The translations under genes were made by a program, and so were the position numbers. From Limnoperna fortunei (lineage: Eukaryota; Mollusca; Bivalvia; Mytilida; Modiolidae), in the NCBI GenBank assembly GCA_944474755.1, contig OX104115.1, positions 51,526,648-51,590,647 on the forward strand: 64,000 nt of DNA, in the 5' to 3' direction. Below are positions 1 to 10,799 of this stretch, piece after piece (the first letter of the stretch is position 1; each line of letters starts with the position of its first letter). The notes beneath the pieces were generated by a model. That model ran no database searches and was not told the origin of the DNA. It worked only from the letters and a program-made list of their open reading frames with translations.

Positions 1-1200
1 AAGAATGGAATCCCCTATGTCAATGACAAAGTCCATGTTTTTCTATGGCAAACCTCCAATAATATTCTGATCAAAATGTTTAATATCCAATGCACAATGC
101 CAATATGTGACCAAGATTCTGTATAAGTTTCAACAAATTCCATTCAGTGGTGTAGGAGGAATTGTAAATAAAAGATGGGTATCCCATTATGTCCATTACA
201 AACTCCATGTTTTTCTATGAGAAACCCCAAATATCATTCCGATCAAAATGTTAAATATCTCCTGCACAATGGCACTATGTGACATGGATTCTGTGTAAGT
301 TTCAACAAATTCCATTCAGTGGTGTAGGAATGAGTTGCACATAAGAGATGGGTATCCCTTATGTCCATGACAAAGTCCATGTTTTTCTATGGGAAACCCC
401 AAATATCACTCCAATCGAAATTTTATATATCTAGTGCACAATGGCAATATGTGACAACATTCTGTGTAAGTTTCATCAAATTCCATTTAGTGGTGTAGGA
501 GGAGTCGCACATAAGAAATGGGTATCCCCTTATGTCAATGACAGTCCGTGTTGTTCTATGGGAAACCCCAAATATCATTCCGATCAAAATAATAAATATC
601 TCCTGCACAATGGCACTATGTGACAAGGATTCTGTGTAAGTTTCAACAAATTCCATTCAGTGGTGTAGGAGGAGTTGCACATAAGACATGAGGACCCCCT
701 TAGGTCAATGACAATGTCCATGTTTTTCTATGGGAAACCCCAAATATCGATCCGATTAAAATGTTTAATATCTCCTGCACAATGGCACTATGTGACAAAG
801 ATGCTGTAAAAGTTTCTTTAAATTCCATTCAGTGGTGTAGGAGGAGTTGCACATAAGAGATGAGGACCCCCTTAGGTCAATGACAATGTCCATGTTTTTC
901 TATGGGAAACCCCAAATATCGATCAGATCAAAATGTTTAATATCTCCTGCACAATGGCACTATGTGACAAGCATTCTGTGTAAGTTTCATTAAATTCAAT
1001 TCAGTGGTGTAGGAGGAGTTGCACATAAGAGATAGGGACCCCCTTAGGTCAATGACAAAGTCCATGTTTTTCTATGGGAAACCCCAAATATCATTCCGAT
1101 CAAAATGTTAAATATCTCCTGCACAATGGCACTATGAGACAAAGATTCTTTGTAAGTTTCATCAAATTCCTTTCAGTGGTGTAGGAGGAGTTGCAAATAA
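1..1200. repeat. Tandem array, about 171-bp unit, about 7 copies
   Basis: The phrase GGTGTAGGA recurs near 149, 320, 491, 662, 834, 1005 and 1178, a period of 170-172 bp, each time followed by a similar block containing ATGTTTTTCTATGGGAAACC and ending TGGCACTATGTGACA. Copies differ by scattered substitutions and small indels. The array enters from the left edge, so its full length is unknown. It leads directly into a tetranucleotide microsatellite and a hairpin (next entry), an order known from bivalve pearl-like, Helitron-related elements. It probably lies in an intron of the CAP-Gly gene or in its 3' flank. Short ORFs inside it are chance. Confidence 0.9.
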
Positions 1201-1205
1201 TAGAA

Positions 1206-1293
1206 AGTGTAACGGACGGACGGACGGAAGGACGGACGGACGGACGGACACCATGAACACTATATACCCCCCGCTTTTCAAGCGGGGGGTATA
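1206..1293. repeat. (GGAC)n microsatellite plus perfect GC-rich hairpin ending the 171-bp array
   Basis: From about 1212 to 1250 the sequence is a run of GGAC/GGAA tetranucleotides. It is followed by a perfect inverted repeat: arm 1263-1276 (TATACCCCCCGCTT), loop 1277-1279, arm 1280-1293. Array, then microsatellite, then hairpin is the expected 3' end of a pearl/Helitron-like non-autonomous element. The assignment to that class is inference; the hairpin is read directly. Confidence 0.75.
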
Positions 1294-1682
1294 AATATTA
1301 AGGAATCTTAACGAAATTGCATGGTTCCTGTTTGAAATTTTCACGTGAGTGTATTATGACGTCCAAATTCTAATTGTGACGTCACAGTAGAAGGATGTCA
1401 TATTAATTTAAATGTAGAGTTGTTCAAACAAAAATGTATCAGGAGTATGTTAAATCATTCAAATCTCAGAATTCAGACTAAAATAACTGCATTATTAACA
1501 ATAACGATAACTATGGATAACACATATCAAAGTGGATTTTTTAAGTCAGTTTTTACATTTACACAAAAGACCCATGTGGGAACTAAATTTATTGGAATTT
1601 TAACCCTACTTTGTTTACATAGCTATAGCTGATTGTCATAGTAGAAAATGCACTAAATGTTGTTGTTTCGTTTATCACATCA

Positions 1683-1795
1683 TTATTTTTTATTATGACC
1701 TTACTATTTTAAACCAATCAACTGCTAAGAACTATATATATTAACTAGTGAGAAGAAATATTTTTTCCACACCGGTCAATTGGGTTGAATATTAT
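1683..1795 (-). repeat. Dispersed repeat, inverted copy of the segment at 34981-35090
   Basis: Read on the minus strand, this segment (CACACCGGTC, CTCACTAGT, CTTAGCAGTTGATTGGTTTAA) matches 34981-35090 read on the plus strand, with several indels. The other copy lies next to a large inverted repeat, so this may be part of the same DNA element. No coding content. Confidence 0.6.
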
Positions 1796-1984
1796 GGAAA
1801 AATTAGAGAAAAAAAATCTTCAACAGTTACCAAATATAAGTGCATCATAAGTAGATCTGAAAATGTCTTGTTGCACTTTAATTGGCAATATAATTATATT
1901 GACGCATCTAAAATAACAAAACACAAATCCACAAAATATTGATTTGATGCTCTGCTCCCTATGGTATGTCATGTATCAGCTTAC

Positions 1985-2098
1985 CTTGGTCTTTTTTGGT
2001 TGGTGAATCTTTGACATTGCTAAGTGGTTTGTTAATTTTGTTAGTGGTGCTTGACAAATTATTTCGTGCAGATACAGCCACCGACGTTTTCCGTGGTA
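1985..2098 (-). CDS. CAP-Gly protein gene, last exon visible in the window
   Basis: On the minus strand, acceptor TTATTAACAG precedes 114 nt of open frame and donor AAG|GTAAGC follows. Two bases complete the codon left by the previous exon, and one G is left over at the end (phase 1 in, phase 1 out). The peptide begins LPRKTSVAVSARNNLSS and ends KDSPTKKDQ. It is basic, Ser/Thr/Asn-rich and probably disordered, like the rest of the C-terminal half. The open phase shows that the gene continues beyond position 1; no further exon was recognised between 1 and 1984. Splice sites and phase support the exon; no domain is visible in it. Confidence 0.75.
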
Positions 2099-2677
2099 CT
2101 GTTAATAAAAGTTGTGATGTTAGTGATCATAAACAATTCATGCCGAAGATCAGTTTAAAACTGTTAGTGAAAGTCATGCGAGAGTAGTGAGGATTATTAC
2201 AGGTAACAGATCTGTTCATAAAACCATGTGATATCAGTGACCAATCAAAATTGCTGCAGACCAGTTAACATAAAGTCATGTGATAGTCGAACTGGTAACA
2301 CTTAAGCAACAAAGCATTACATTAGTGTTATTAAGGACTTCTCGTTGATGTTGATACTGTGGTGAACTGAGCACCTGCAGCTTTATCAGAGCCGTTGATG
2401 GGAAATATATGTTAAAATAAGACAACAGCTGATTTTTAATGGAAATGTCACATCATTCATGGTTACACATATTTTTTTTAAAGTGTAAATAGAGTTAAAA
2501 AATTCTGAGTTATGCCCTTCTGCCCGATAAGAAATGTCTGTTTGTTTTTTGCTCATACAATGCTCTATTTGAATACTACCAACACCTGAACTAAACAGGT
2601 GAATCTCTACTGCTATCATGTGACAGTGAAAACTATTTCACTAGTGAAGAACAGCTTCTATCTCACTATAGACTTAC

Positions 2678-2783
2678 AATCAGTAGGTGGAGGTATGCTA
2701 CTTTTGACAGGCACAGACTTCCTCCTTAGGCTGACTCTGTCACCAAGCTTATTGTTTTTATCATTCATCAATCTTGATGATCC
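2678..2783 (-). CDS. CAP-Gly protein gene, exon before the last visible one
   Basis: The minus-strand acceptor CCTGTTTTCAG is followed by 106 nt in frame (phase 0 in, phase 1 out) and donor ATT|GTAAGT. The peptide starts GSSRLMNDKNNKLGD and continues with a basic stretch RVSLRRKSVPVKSS and a Pro cluster IPPPTD. RRKS is a basophilic-kinase-like sequence, seen but not tested. The first residues, SSRL, echo the SRL modules elsewhere in the protein. The join to the neighbouring exon keeps the frame. Confidence 0.8.
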
Positions 2784-3099
2784 CTGAAAACAGGAATATA
2801 TAATTGAATCATTTGATTAAAGCCAAAGAAATAATGTTTTACTAAATACTAGTTTAATTTATCTTAGGAAAATTAAAAAAAAGATAATTAACTTGGAGTA
2901 GCAAAGGGAAATAACTTAGTTGCTCAAATATTTTCAATCTACTGGTAAATTGTTGGTTGTACTAATTTGTCCCATCTGTTATTTTTAAACATATTTTATT
3001 ACACACCAGTTTGGCATGAACTTTAAAATGTTCTCTTAAACATTTTCAGATAAATTAAAGTGATAAATTAAACATGGTTAAAGCCTTCAACATATTGTG

Positions 3100-3348
3100 T
3101 GGTTTTTTTTGTTTGTTTGAATGTTGTTTGAATGCCACTTTTAGAAATTTTTCAGCTATATCATTGCATCACAAGATGGAGTAACAGGAAAAAGCTCAGG
3201 ACCTTCTATAGGAAAACTGGTAATTCTTGTCCATTAAGATTGGAGTCGAACACACCCTACCAGCAGCAACACTCAAACCCGCAACCTCAGTGTTTACAGG
3301 CATGTGACCAATAGTAGACTAACTACCATAACCACCAGGTCACAACAT
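3100..3348 (-). repeat. tRNA-derived SINE (minus orientation)
   Basis: On the minus strand it begins with a tRNA-like head (GTGGTTATGGTAGTTAGT), has a B-box-like GCGGGTTTGAGTG near 3275, then the shared body (GACTCCAATCTTAATGGACAAG, CCAGTTTTCCT), and ends GTGGCATTCAAACAACATTCAAACAAAC. It is the same family as the copies at 19924-20150, 39226-39492 and 57967-58225. It lies in the intron between exons 3375-3457 and 2678-2783, in the same orientation as the host gene. Confidence 0.85.
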
Positions 3349-3374
3349 TTGTTGTAACTAAAAGTATTTGTTAC

Positions 3375-3457
3375 CTGAGAAATGTTAGAAATGGTACTAG
3401 ATATGCTGTCTCTGCGCTCTCCTTTACCTGGCATTGATAACCTACCAACTGATGGAT
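3375..3457 (-). CDS. CAP-Gly protein gene, internal exon
   Basis: The minus-strand acceptor GATTTTCTTTTTTAG has a strong pyrimidine tract. The exon is 83 nt (phase 1 in, phase 0 out) and ends CTCAG|GTAACA. The peptide is PSVGRLSMPGKGERRDS followed by ISSTISNISQ: a basic, Ser-rich segment with an ERRDS kinase-type site. The reading frame is kept from exon 8005-8953 and into exon 2678-2783. No fold is recognisable. Confidence 0.8.
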
Positions 3458-4059
3458 CTAAAAAAGAAAATCGTAAAGTTTACTAATACAAAAATGTAAT
3501 CCTTCATCTGCTATTTGTATCTTTTATATAGGGGAGTAATGAGTGTGAGGACTGGACATAACTCGGGCAAATGTATACCATATAGTGTCTCAGCAGTGCG
3601 AATTTGAATCCAGCTGATGGTAGGTACAAACTGGAAAGTTTTGTATAAGTTAAAATTCTAAATATATTGGTGATATGATGGCAACATTTTAACACTCTGA
3701 GAGTGACAATTTTGATGAGTCACCCTACTGATCTTGATTTACTAAGATGTTAAAAAAGTTGTGATGAGCATCAACAAAGCATTTTAATTACAGCTTTTGT
3801 TCTCATCTGTAAATAAATGAATATTTCCTAAATTTTTTCATTAAATTTAATCTAAGAAATGTCTAGTTGCTTGTTTTTTTTAACATAAGGCTAAAAATTA
3901 GAATCTTTGTGGTTCATATCTAGTTTCATATTTTATCTTATATGTTTCCGAAATCAATAAAATACAATAAATAACCTACAGTTGAAAGTTTTCAAGCAAT
4001 GCTGTCCTCTCCACGAAAAACATTGTCAACTTTTGCATTGCCTCAGAAGCGCCATAAGA

Positions 4060-4548
4060 CTCAGAACCCCTCACCTGGGAGGATGTTTGTCCCCTTTCAG
4101 GCATACTCAGAACCCCTCACCTGGGTGGATGTTTGTCCCCTTTCAGGCAGACTCAGAACCCCTCACATGGGAGGATGTTTGTCCCCTTTCAGGCAGACTC
4201 AGAACCACTCACCTGGGAGGATGTTTGTCCCCTTTCAGGCACTCAGAACCCCTCACCTGGGAGGATGTTTGTCCCCTTTAAGGCAGACTCAGAACCCCTC
4301 ACCTGGGAGGATGTTTGTCACCTTTCAGGCAGACTCAGAACCCTTCACCTGGGAGGATGTTTGTCCCCTTTCAGACAGACTCAGAACCCCTCACCTGGGA
4401 GGATGTTTGTCCCCTTTCAGGCAGACTCAGAACCCCTCACCTGGGAGGATGTTTGTCCCCTTTCAGGCAGACTCAGAACCCCTCACCTAGCAGGATGTTT
4501 GTCCCCTTTCAGGCAGACTCAGAACCCCTCACAGGGCAGGATGTTTTT
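4060..4548. repeat. 46-bp minisatellite, about 10.5 copies
   Basis: The unit starts ACTCAGAACCCCTCACCTGG, followed by GAGGATGTTTGTCCCCTTTCAGGCAG. It is nearly identical over about 490 bp; one copy (near 4238) lacks 3 bp, giving a 43-bp unit, and the last two copies diverge. Because 46 is not divisible by three and no frame contains a stop, all three plus-strand frames stay open (for example about 3999-4490 and 4133-4618). These ORFs are artefacts of the repeat, not genes. It lies in the intron between exons 8005-8953 and 3375-3457. Confidence 0.95.
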
Positions 4549-5811
4549 CTCTGGGCAACAATCTACTGCCCACTGTGTAATGGTGTATGAATGGCTTCTG
4601 TTAATGATATTATGTTAAATCAATTGTACTTTGATAATTCTTTATTACTGATTCATTATTCAACCTGAATCAATAATACACACATGTTTTTATATAAACA
4701 ATAAGTTTCTTATAAAAATATTTTCTTTCATACAAATGCATAAATAAAAACGTTAGGAATTTTCATATGGATGGCAGATTGAAAATATTCGATCACCTAA
4801 AATACAAGTTTTTAGTAGATGTAACAATATTGTAGTCTCTTTCTTTATTAAGTTTTCACTTAGATTTAAGTTTATAAATAAGCAATGAATATTTACAGCC
4901 AAGTATATAGAAAAATACTGACCACATAATCCCTGAAAGTTGATTACAATTATGTAAGCCATTTCTACTAATCATATTAAACCAATCAATTTGTCTACAA
5001 TATGGCTATCCTGCTACACAAACAAATCGTCTATTGAATTTCATGCTGCGACTCACCTGGATGTACAACGCGGCGATTCCTTGTCCATGAAGAATCTAAA
5101 CTAAATTTCCTTTGTAATTTCTTGTGAAAAAACTTGAACATTTTATTTCTCAATGACTAAAAACGTGTAACTGTAGAGGTTCCAAATTCTTTATATTCCC
5201 ATTGTCCTCAAAATACAAATTTCTGCCACTGATTTATAAAATGGGTCAAACTACTAAATAATTAATCATGTTTATTGATTTACAAATTGGTATATATTTT
5301 ACATAATCATAATTTATGCCAATATACAGACTACAATCTGTGAAATACAAATATTTTTCTGTGAATTATTGCCATAATATTTCATCAATAATCATAACAA
5401 TTAAATCTGAGATTGTTTGTCAGTTATTGATTTTCATTAATTATTTGTTGTAATCAAATATACTAGATATTATGTCAATTTCATGTAAATAGATTATTGA
5501 TTTGTTTGAAAGGAGTCACCATGACAAATATTCCCCAAGTAGAAATAAAATTTCTATGAATTTGTTGTACTAGGGGAGACAACTACAAAACTTTGTGTCA
5601 AAGGGAAAAAGCTTCACATTTGTAAAATAAAAAGGATACAACAACCTACTTACTAATATTTTTTTTTAATGTGAAAATAAATATAGAATTTACTAGATGT
5701 TTACTGAAAGGAAATTAACGCTATAGTATATAACAGAAATGAATAAAAACAACAGAAAATTGGTCTCAGCAACACTTCCAACTTCCCATATAGTGTTAAA
5801 CTGCCCAGTTT

Positions 5812-5952
5812 TCAAGCATGAAATATTTGGTGCAGTCATACAGATTTTGTCAGTGAAGAGATCACATCATTTTTTAGCTGTGTACCATGTTACATGAAGG
5901 TGTCAACTTCATAAAAAAAGCTCCAACACGACACTGTGGTGGGACATAGAAT
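5812..5952 (+). repeat. Dispersed repeat, copy 1 (related to 13381-13605)
   Basis: Shared blocks with the second copy are CATGAAATAT, CATACAGA, a stretch similar to GTGTACAAAGTTGCATGAAG, CTTCAT with an A-run and AAGCT, and TGGTGGGACATA. The order and orientation are the same. No ORF is shared, so a non-coding transposable element is likely. It abuts the inverted-repeat element that follows. Confidence 0.65.
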
Positions 5953-5985
5953 TCCACTATAAACCAAATTCTCCATCGTTTTTTA

Positions 5986-6381
5986 CAGAGAGGAGTCTTG
6001 GAGTGAGTCATAGAGTGGAGTCTGGAGAGAAATTTGGAGTGAAATGATATCATTTTATCTTATTATGTTCAAAATCTATACTTATTTCTGTGGTGACAAA
6101 TACCTAATGACTGTAGCATCTTCATGATGACATCATGTACATAATAATCTTTGGAATTTTTGTGGAAACTCTATTGTTCAATTAGAAATTAATGCTTGTG
6201 TAAACAAATGATACTGATATACTATATAAGCCTATAATATTGATGCTGATTTTGGGGTTTACGACTGTCCAAATATTAATGTGTTATATTTAATCTATTA
6301 ATGGGTGCTTTATTAAATTAATATCACTCCAAAATTCGACTTCAATTTTTCACTCCAAAATTCTCTCCCCACTCCACTCTG
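5986..6381. mobile_element. 396-bp inverted-repeat element with TA at both ends (MITE-like)
   Basis: The left end CAGAGAGGAGT and the right end ACTCCACTCTG are inverted, and both arms continue through GGAGAGAAATTTGGAGTGA-type sequence for about 60 bp (AGAGTGGAGTCTGGAGAGAA against the complement of TTCTCTCCCCACTCCACTCT). A TA dinucleotide flanks each end (5984-5985 and 6382-6383), the target duplication expected for Tc1/mariner-type elements. There is no transposase ORF, so it is non-autonomous. Confidence 0.7.
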
Positions 6382-8004
6382 TAAATTACATGGTGCCTTC
6401 TCCATCGGCATTATAAAACAAGTAAACATTATCAACAATATCTGAATTCATTTCATTGATAGCAATAATCATTTTCCAGTCCATCAAAACAATACATGAT
6501 TATAAACCATCCTTTGTGTATTGATCAATCAATATAAAGCATGATGTATGCAGTCACTCGAAAGGATAGTCTGTATTATATTTTTCACTAATTTTATTTA
6601 TTATTCATTGAGTTGAAAACCAATCAATACAGATCACCACAATAGGGAAAGATTGCTCAATCTCAACATGATATTTTAAAGACTGTTGATGTTAAACATG
6701 GTTGTGAAAACGGAATAATAAATAATTTGAAATAGCTGCAATTTGGATCGATTGGATATAAGCCTAAATATGTACAAAATAATTTATGAAACAAAACACA
6801 AGTCCACAGACCTAAAAACTGAAATTTACTATTCGCATCATGTTACAGTGTTAACAAAAGCAAACCAGATTTACCATTGTTTTAAAGAAAGACTGTAAAT
6901 CGTTTCTTCAGATAAAATTTTTATTACAAGGACAGAGTAAGAGTAACAGTATTACCAAATGAAGAATATCCTTCTTATATTTCATCATATCACAAATCTT
7001 GCAACTGTTAATTTGCTTCTTTTCATTAAATGAGATTATTTCATGAAATACAATAATATTTCCTTACAAAAACTAACCTATCATTGTGATTGGAATCAAA
7101 TTAAAAAAAAACAGTATGTGAAAAGAAAAATGTAGTATTTCAAATAGTTCTGAGGGTATGCTTTCTAATTTTAATGAAGAATAATGTTAAATTGGAATAA
7201 TAAATAATTTGGTTTTTCTAAATGTTCATTACACAATTTGGTTATTAGCTTTTTAAAGGTAGTTAAATGAAGTATCCACTTCAGGGAGACAGAAATAGCA
7301 GGATGCCAGCATATTTTAAAAATCCTTCGCCTACAATTCACAATATATACTAGACCAGACATTAAAAATGTATTATATGAATGAATGGTAACAATTAACA
7401 AAGGTTTGTCTTCCAGCAGTATCATCGATAAACAATAAAACAATATTTGCATGGGTCTGTTGCCAGCTCTAACACTTATTTACTGTGAAGTATTCTACTA
7501 TACTACTATTATGAAAATAATGTTCTTCATCAAGGCCATTCAAAGATGTATTATTTACCCAATATAAAGGGCAGTGACATTTAAAGGAAATATATATTGC
7601 TAGTATCATAGCTGCATGTGCCCAGATTATACTGAATATAAAATTATCAATTAGAAATGGGTTCATATTTCTAGCTAATAAAAATCAGAAATTACTTGTT
7701 GTGATGATTTCGGACAACTTACTTCTAATAATGGCTGTGTTAAATATAATGGGTCAGCCATTTAAAGCAAACTGTCCCATAATTTGATGGATACTGGCCT
7801 AATTTGACAATTTAAAAAAAACAACACCTTTTCAATTTAGTTATCTATAAAAACATCTTACAAGAGTTAAAGATAACAACTCTATTTACACCATATACCT
7901 ATTCTCATCTGATATTTAAGCATCCTTCCCAAATAAAAACTAGATGCCATGATATAGAAGAAAATTGTTGATGTGGCATTATTGAAACAAACAGAAATAC
8001 TTAC

Positions 8005-8953
8005 TAGATGGTTTATCATGTGATTTCTCCTGTTTCTCTGGTAACGGTTCTTTCTGAAGATCTGAACAGCTACTTCTTGCTGAGTTCAGTGCTGACCCAA
8101 ATACAACACTACTTCCTACAGATTCATTCAAATCCAGTTTAGGTACACTTGAGCTAGCATTTGAGCTTAAGGACGAGTGTCGTCTGGGAGGAGGTAACAT
8201 GCTCTTTTTCTTGCCTTGCTCGGATGCATTATCTTGTTTCTTCACTGGTGGAGGTGCTGCTATGTTCAGTTTACTCTTGACTTTACTGTAATCTGGTGTT
8301 GGCATATTTGAAAGTTTTTTAGGAGTTTTAATCTCCGGCTCCTTCTTCGGAGGAAGTGGTGCACTGAGGTAGGTCTGCAGTTTACTTTTGACCTCAGTTT
8401 TAGGTTTTGTGGGTGTATTCTGATTAGATTCTATCTTATTCATTACTGCGTCCCATTTACTCTTTGGCGGAGTTCGCTTTATGACTTTAGGGGGTTCCTT
8501 CTCTACCTTCTTATGATTTTCCTCAGACTGAGACCTGTTTTTATCCTCCTGCACTTCTTTTTTCACTACATTTTTCTGAAGTTTATTTTTTCTATTTTTT
8601 GCTCTTTCTAATTTCTCCTCCTCTGTCAATTCTGGTAGTGGCTGTTTTATATAGTCAGCAAGTCTGGAAGTTACATTAGGTTTCTTATATTCCGATTTTT
8701 CAATCTCTTTTTTCGTTGGTGTCATTTTTCTAGCTTTTCTCGTTGATGCATTGTTTGTATTGCTGTCCACATCTTCATCTTTCTTTGCATCAGTTTCAAC
8801 AGTATCATTATCAACAATCTCAATATTGACCTCAGGAATATCTGTCTTTTCGTCACTTTGTAACTCAGTTTCTGATTGGTTCTTTAAATCCAATTGTTGA
8901 TCAGCTTCTATTCTTTCATCCTCAACATTTTCATCCAAGGAAGTAATGGTTAC
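8005..8953 (-). CDS. CAP-Gly protein gene, large basic/Pro-rich exon
   Basis: The minus-strand acceptor CTTTTTTATTCAG|GTAACC opens a 949-nt exon (phase 0 in, phase 1 out) with donor CTA|GTAAGT. The first 60 residues are acidic; the rest is strongly basic and Lys/Pro/Ser-rich, so probably disordered with a short charged helix (LTEEEKLERAKNRKNKLQ, about residues 109-126 of the exon). Related modules recur: SRLADYIKQPLPEL (about 96-109), KSKWDAVMNKIE (164-175), VKSKLQTYLSAPLPPKK (188-204) and VKSKLNIAAPPPVKK (225-239). Such basic VKSKL/Pro segments look like microtubule-binding regions of MAPs, which would fit the CAP-Gly domain upstream; this is inference. The annotated ATG-started ORF extending upstream of 8953 includes intron sequence. 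Confidence 0.9.
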
Positions 8954-9689
8954 CTGAATAAAAAAGATGAAATTAAAACACTGAATTGGCACAAAGTATT
9001 GAATCTTGTGATTTCATTAGAAACAGGCAGCGTGCAACCCAGCACAAAGCTCAGCAGCCAGCTTTGCTGTCTGCACATTGCATGCCTACTTGTTCAAATC
9101 TTATTGAAATGGATGGAATCTGAACAAACTTTAAACCAAGAAATATTTGAACAGTTCAATGCTTAGGTAAGCTGTAGCCTAGGGGATCAGTGAGTCCCAC
9201 ATACTTGGCTAAATATCTGTAGCTCTGCGGTATGTTCATGTTAATCACTATGAAGGACGATAAAGTGATAAATAAACTCGCAAATGAATACCTGGTACAA
9301 TTTGTGAAAAAATAAGGTGCACAAAACAGCTAACTAAGCAGCTGCTGTAATGGATTAAATCCACTATGATCAAGTATAAGTAGTGGGTAAGTAAAAAATG
9401 ACTTTATACTGCACAGAACATACAGTTATATTTGTTTCTGTGGATAGTTTTCAAATTCTATGACAAAATTCCAATATCTTAATGACCAAGGAATAAACAC
9501 ATTAATTTCATAAATAGGAAGGCAAATTAGATAAAATTCACAAGAGATAGTTTTCACAGAAACTGTTGCACATATTGATATACCAAATTTCCTGCAAATT
9601 GTCAACACAAGTGTGGACACAGAAAAACGTCTCGCCTGCATTCCGCATCAGTAACGAAAACAAATTTCATCATAAGCATTACGTAAATA

Positions 9690-10700
9690 GCATTAAATAT
9701 CAGCAGCGGCCTGTATACAAAATATTGTCACCATACCCTGCATAGTAACAGGGGAACAGCCGTAACCCAAAAACTTTAACGTAGTCGCTGGACCGTGAAA
9801 TTGAGGTCAAGGTCAGGTGACACCTACCAGACAGTCATGTACTAGTCATCAGCAACCTATATACCAAATATTGTCATCCTACCATGCGTAGTTACAGAGG
9901 AACTGTCGTAACCCCAAAACTTTAACATAGTCGCTGGACCGTGAAATTGAGGTCAAGGTCAGGTAACACCTACCAGACAGTCATGTACTAGTCATCAGCA
10001 ACCTATATACCAAATAATGTCATCCTACCATGCGTAGTTACAGAGGAACTGTCGTAACCCAAAAACTTTAACATAGTCGCTGGACCGTGAAATTGAGGTC
10101 AAGGTCAGGTGACACCTACCAGACAGTCATGTACTAGTCATCAGCAACCTATACACCAAATATTGTCATCCTACCATGCGTAGTTACAGAGGAACTGTCG
10201 TAACCCAAAAACTTTAACGTAGTCGCTGGACCGTGAAATTGAGGTCAAGGTCAGGTGACACCTACCAGACAGTCATGTACTAGTCATCAGCAACCTATAC
10301 ACCAAATATTGTCATCCTACCATGCGTAGTTACAGAGGAACTGTCGTAACCCAAAAACTTTAACGTAGTCGCTGGACCGTGAAATTGAGGTCAAGGTCAG
10401 GTGACACCTACCAGACAGTCATGTACTAGTCATCAGCAACCTATATACCAAATATTGTCATCCTACCATGCGTAGTTACAGAGGAACTGTCGTAACCCAA
10501 AAACTTTAACGTGGTCGCTGGACCGTGAAATTGAGGTCAAGGTCAGGTGACACCTACCAGACAGTCATGTACTAGTCATCAGCAACCTATACACCAAATA
10601 TTGTCATCCTACCATGCGTAGTTACAGAGGAACTGTCGTAACCCAAAAACTTTAACGTAGTCACTGGACCGTGAAATTGAGGTCAAGGTCAGGTGACAGG
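9690..10700. repeat. Tandem array, about 146-bp unit, about 7 highly similar copies
   Basis: The phrase AGTCATCAGCAACCTATA recurs near 9844, 9991, 10137, 10283, 10428 and 10575 (period 145-147 bp), with more diverged flanking copies at 9690-9840 and after 10660. Units are over 95% alike by eye, much less diverged than the 171-bp array, which suggests recent amplification or homogenisation. Each unit contains GAGGTCAAGGTCAGGT. The array lies in the intron between exons 12626-12719 and 8005-8953. Confidence 0.95.
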
Positions 10701-10799
10701 TGACTGACTGGCAAGTACTCATCATAAGCTACCTCTGGACCAAATTTGATGGACCTAGGGCTTGGGCTTACAAAGATATGAAGCAAGATGTCAAGTGTT

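Larger units (their letters stand above)
4549..8004. other. Intron sequence with repeats, no exon recognised
   Basis: Remainder of the 4.5-kb intron between exons 8005-8953 and 3375-3457. It is AT-rich with only short chance ORFs. It contains a dispersed repeat at 5812-5952, an inverted-repeat element at 5986-6381, and a SINE 3' fragment at about 7921-7992 (ATAAAAACTAGATGCCATGATATAG and GTGGCATTATTGAAAC) just next to the donor of exon 8005-8953. Confidence 0.6.

Noticed and set aside
1..1293. Tandem repeats as a CRISPR array
   Set aside because: Units of 171 bp (and 146 or 46 bp elsewhere) are head-to-tail repeats without unique spacers, in a eukaryotic genome.
3982..4618. Four overlapping plus-strand ORFs of 91-163 codons
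   Set aside because: They are three frames of the same 46-bp minisatellite; the period is not a multiple of three and the unit has no stop in any frame.
8954..8992. ATG-started extension of the large basic exon (MPIQCFNFIFFIQ)
   Set aside because: It reads through the pyrimidine tract and AG of a clear acceptor; the spliced phase fits the upstream exon.
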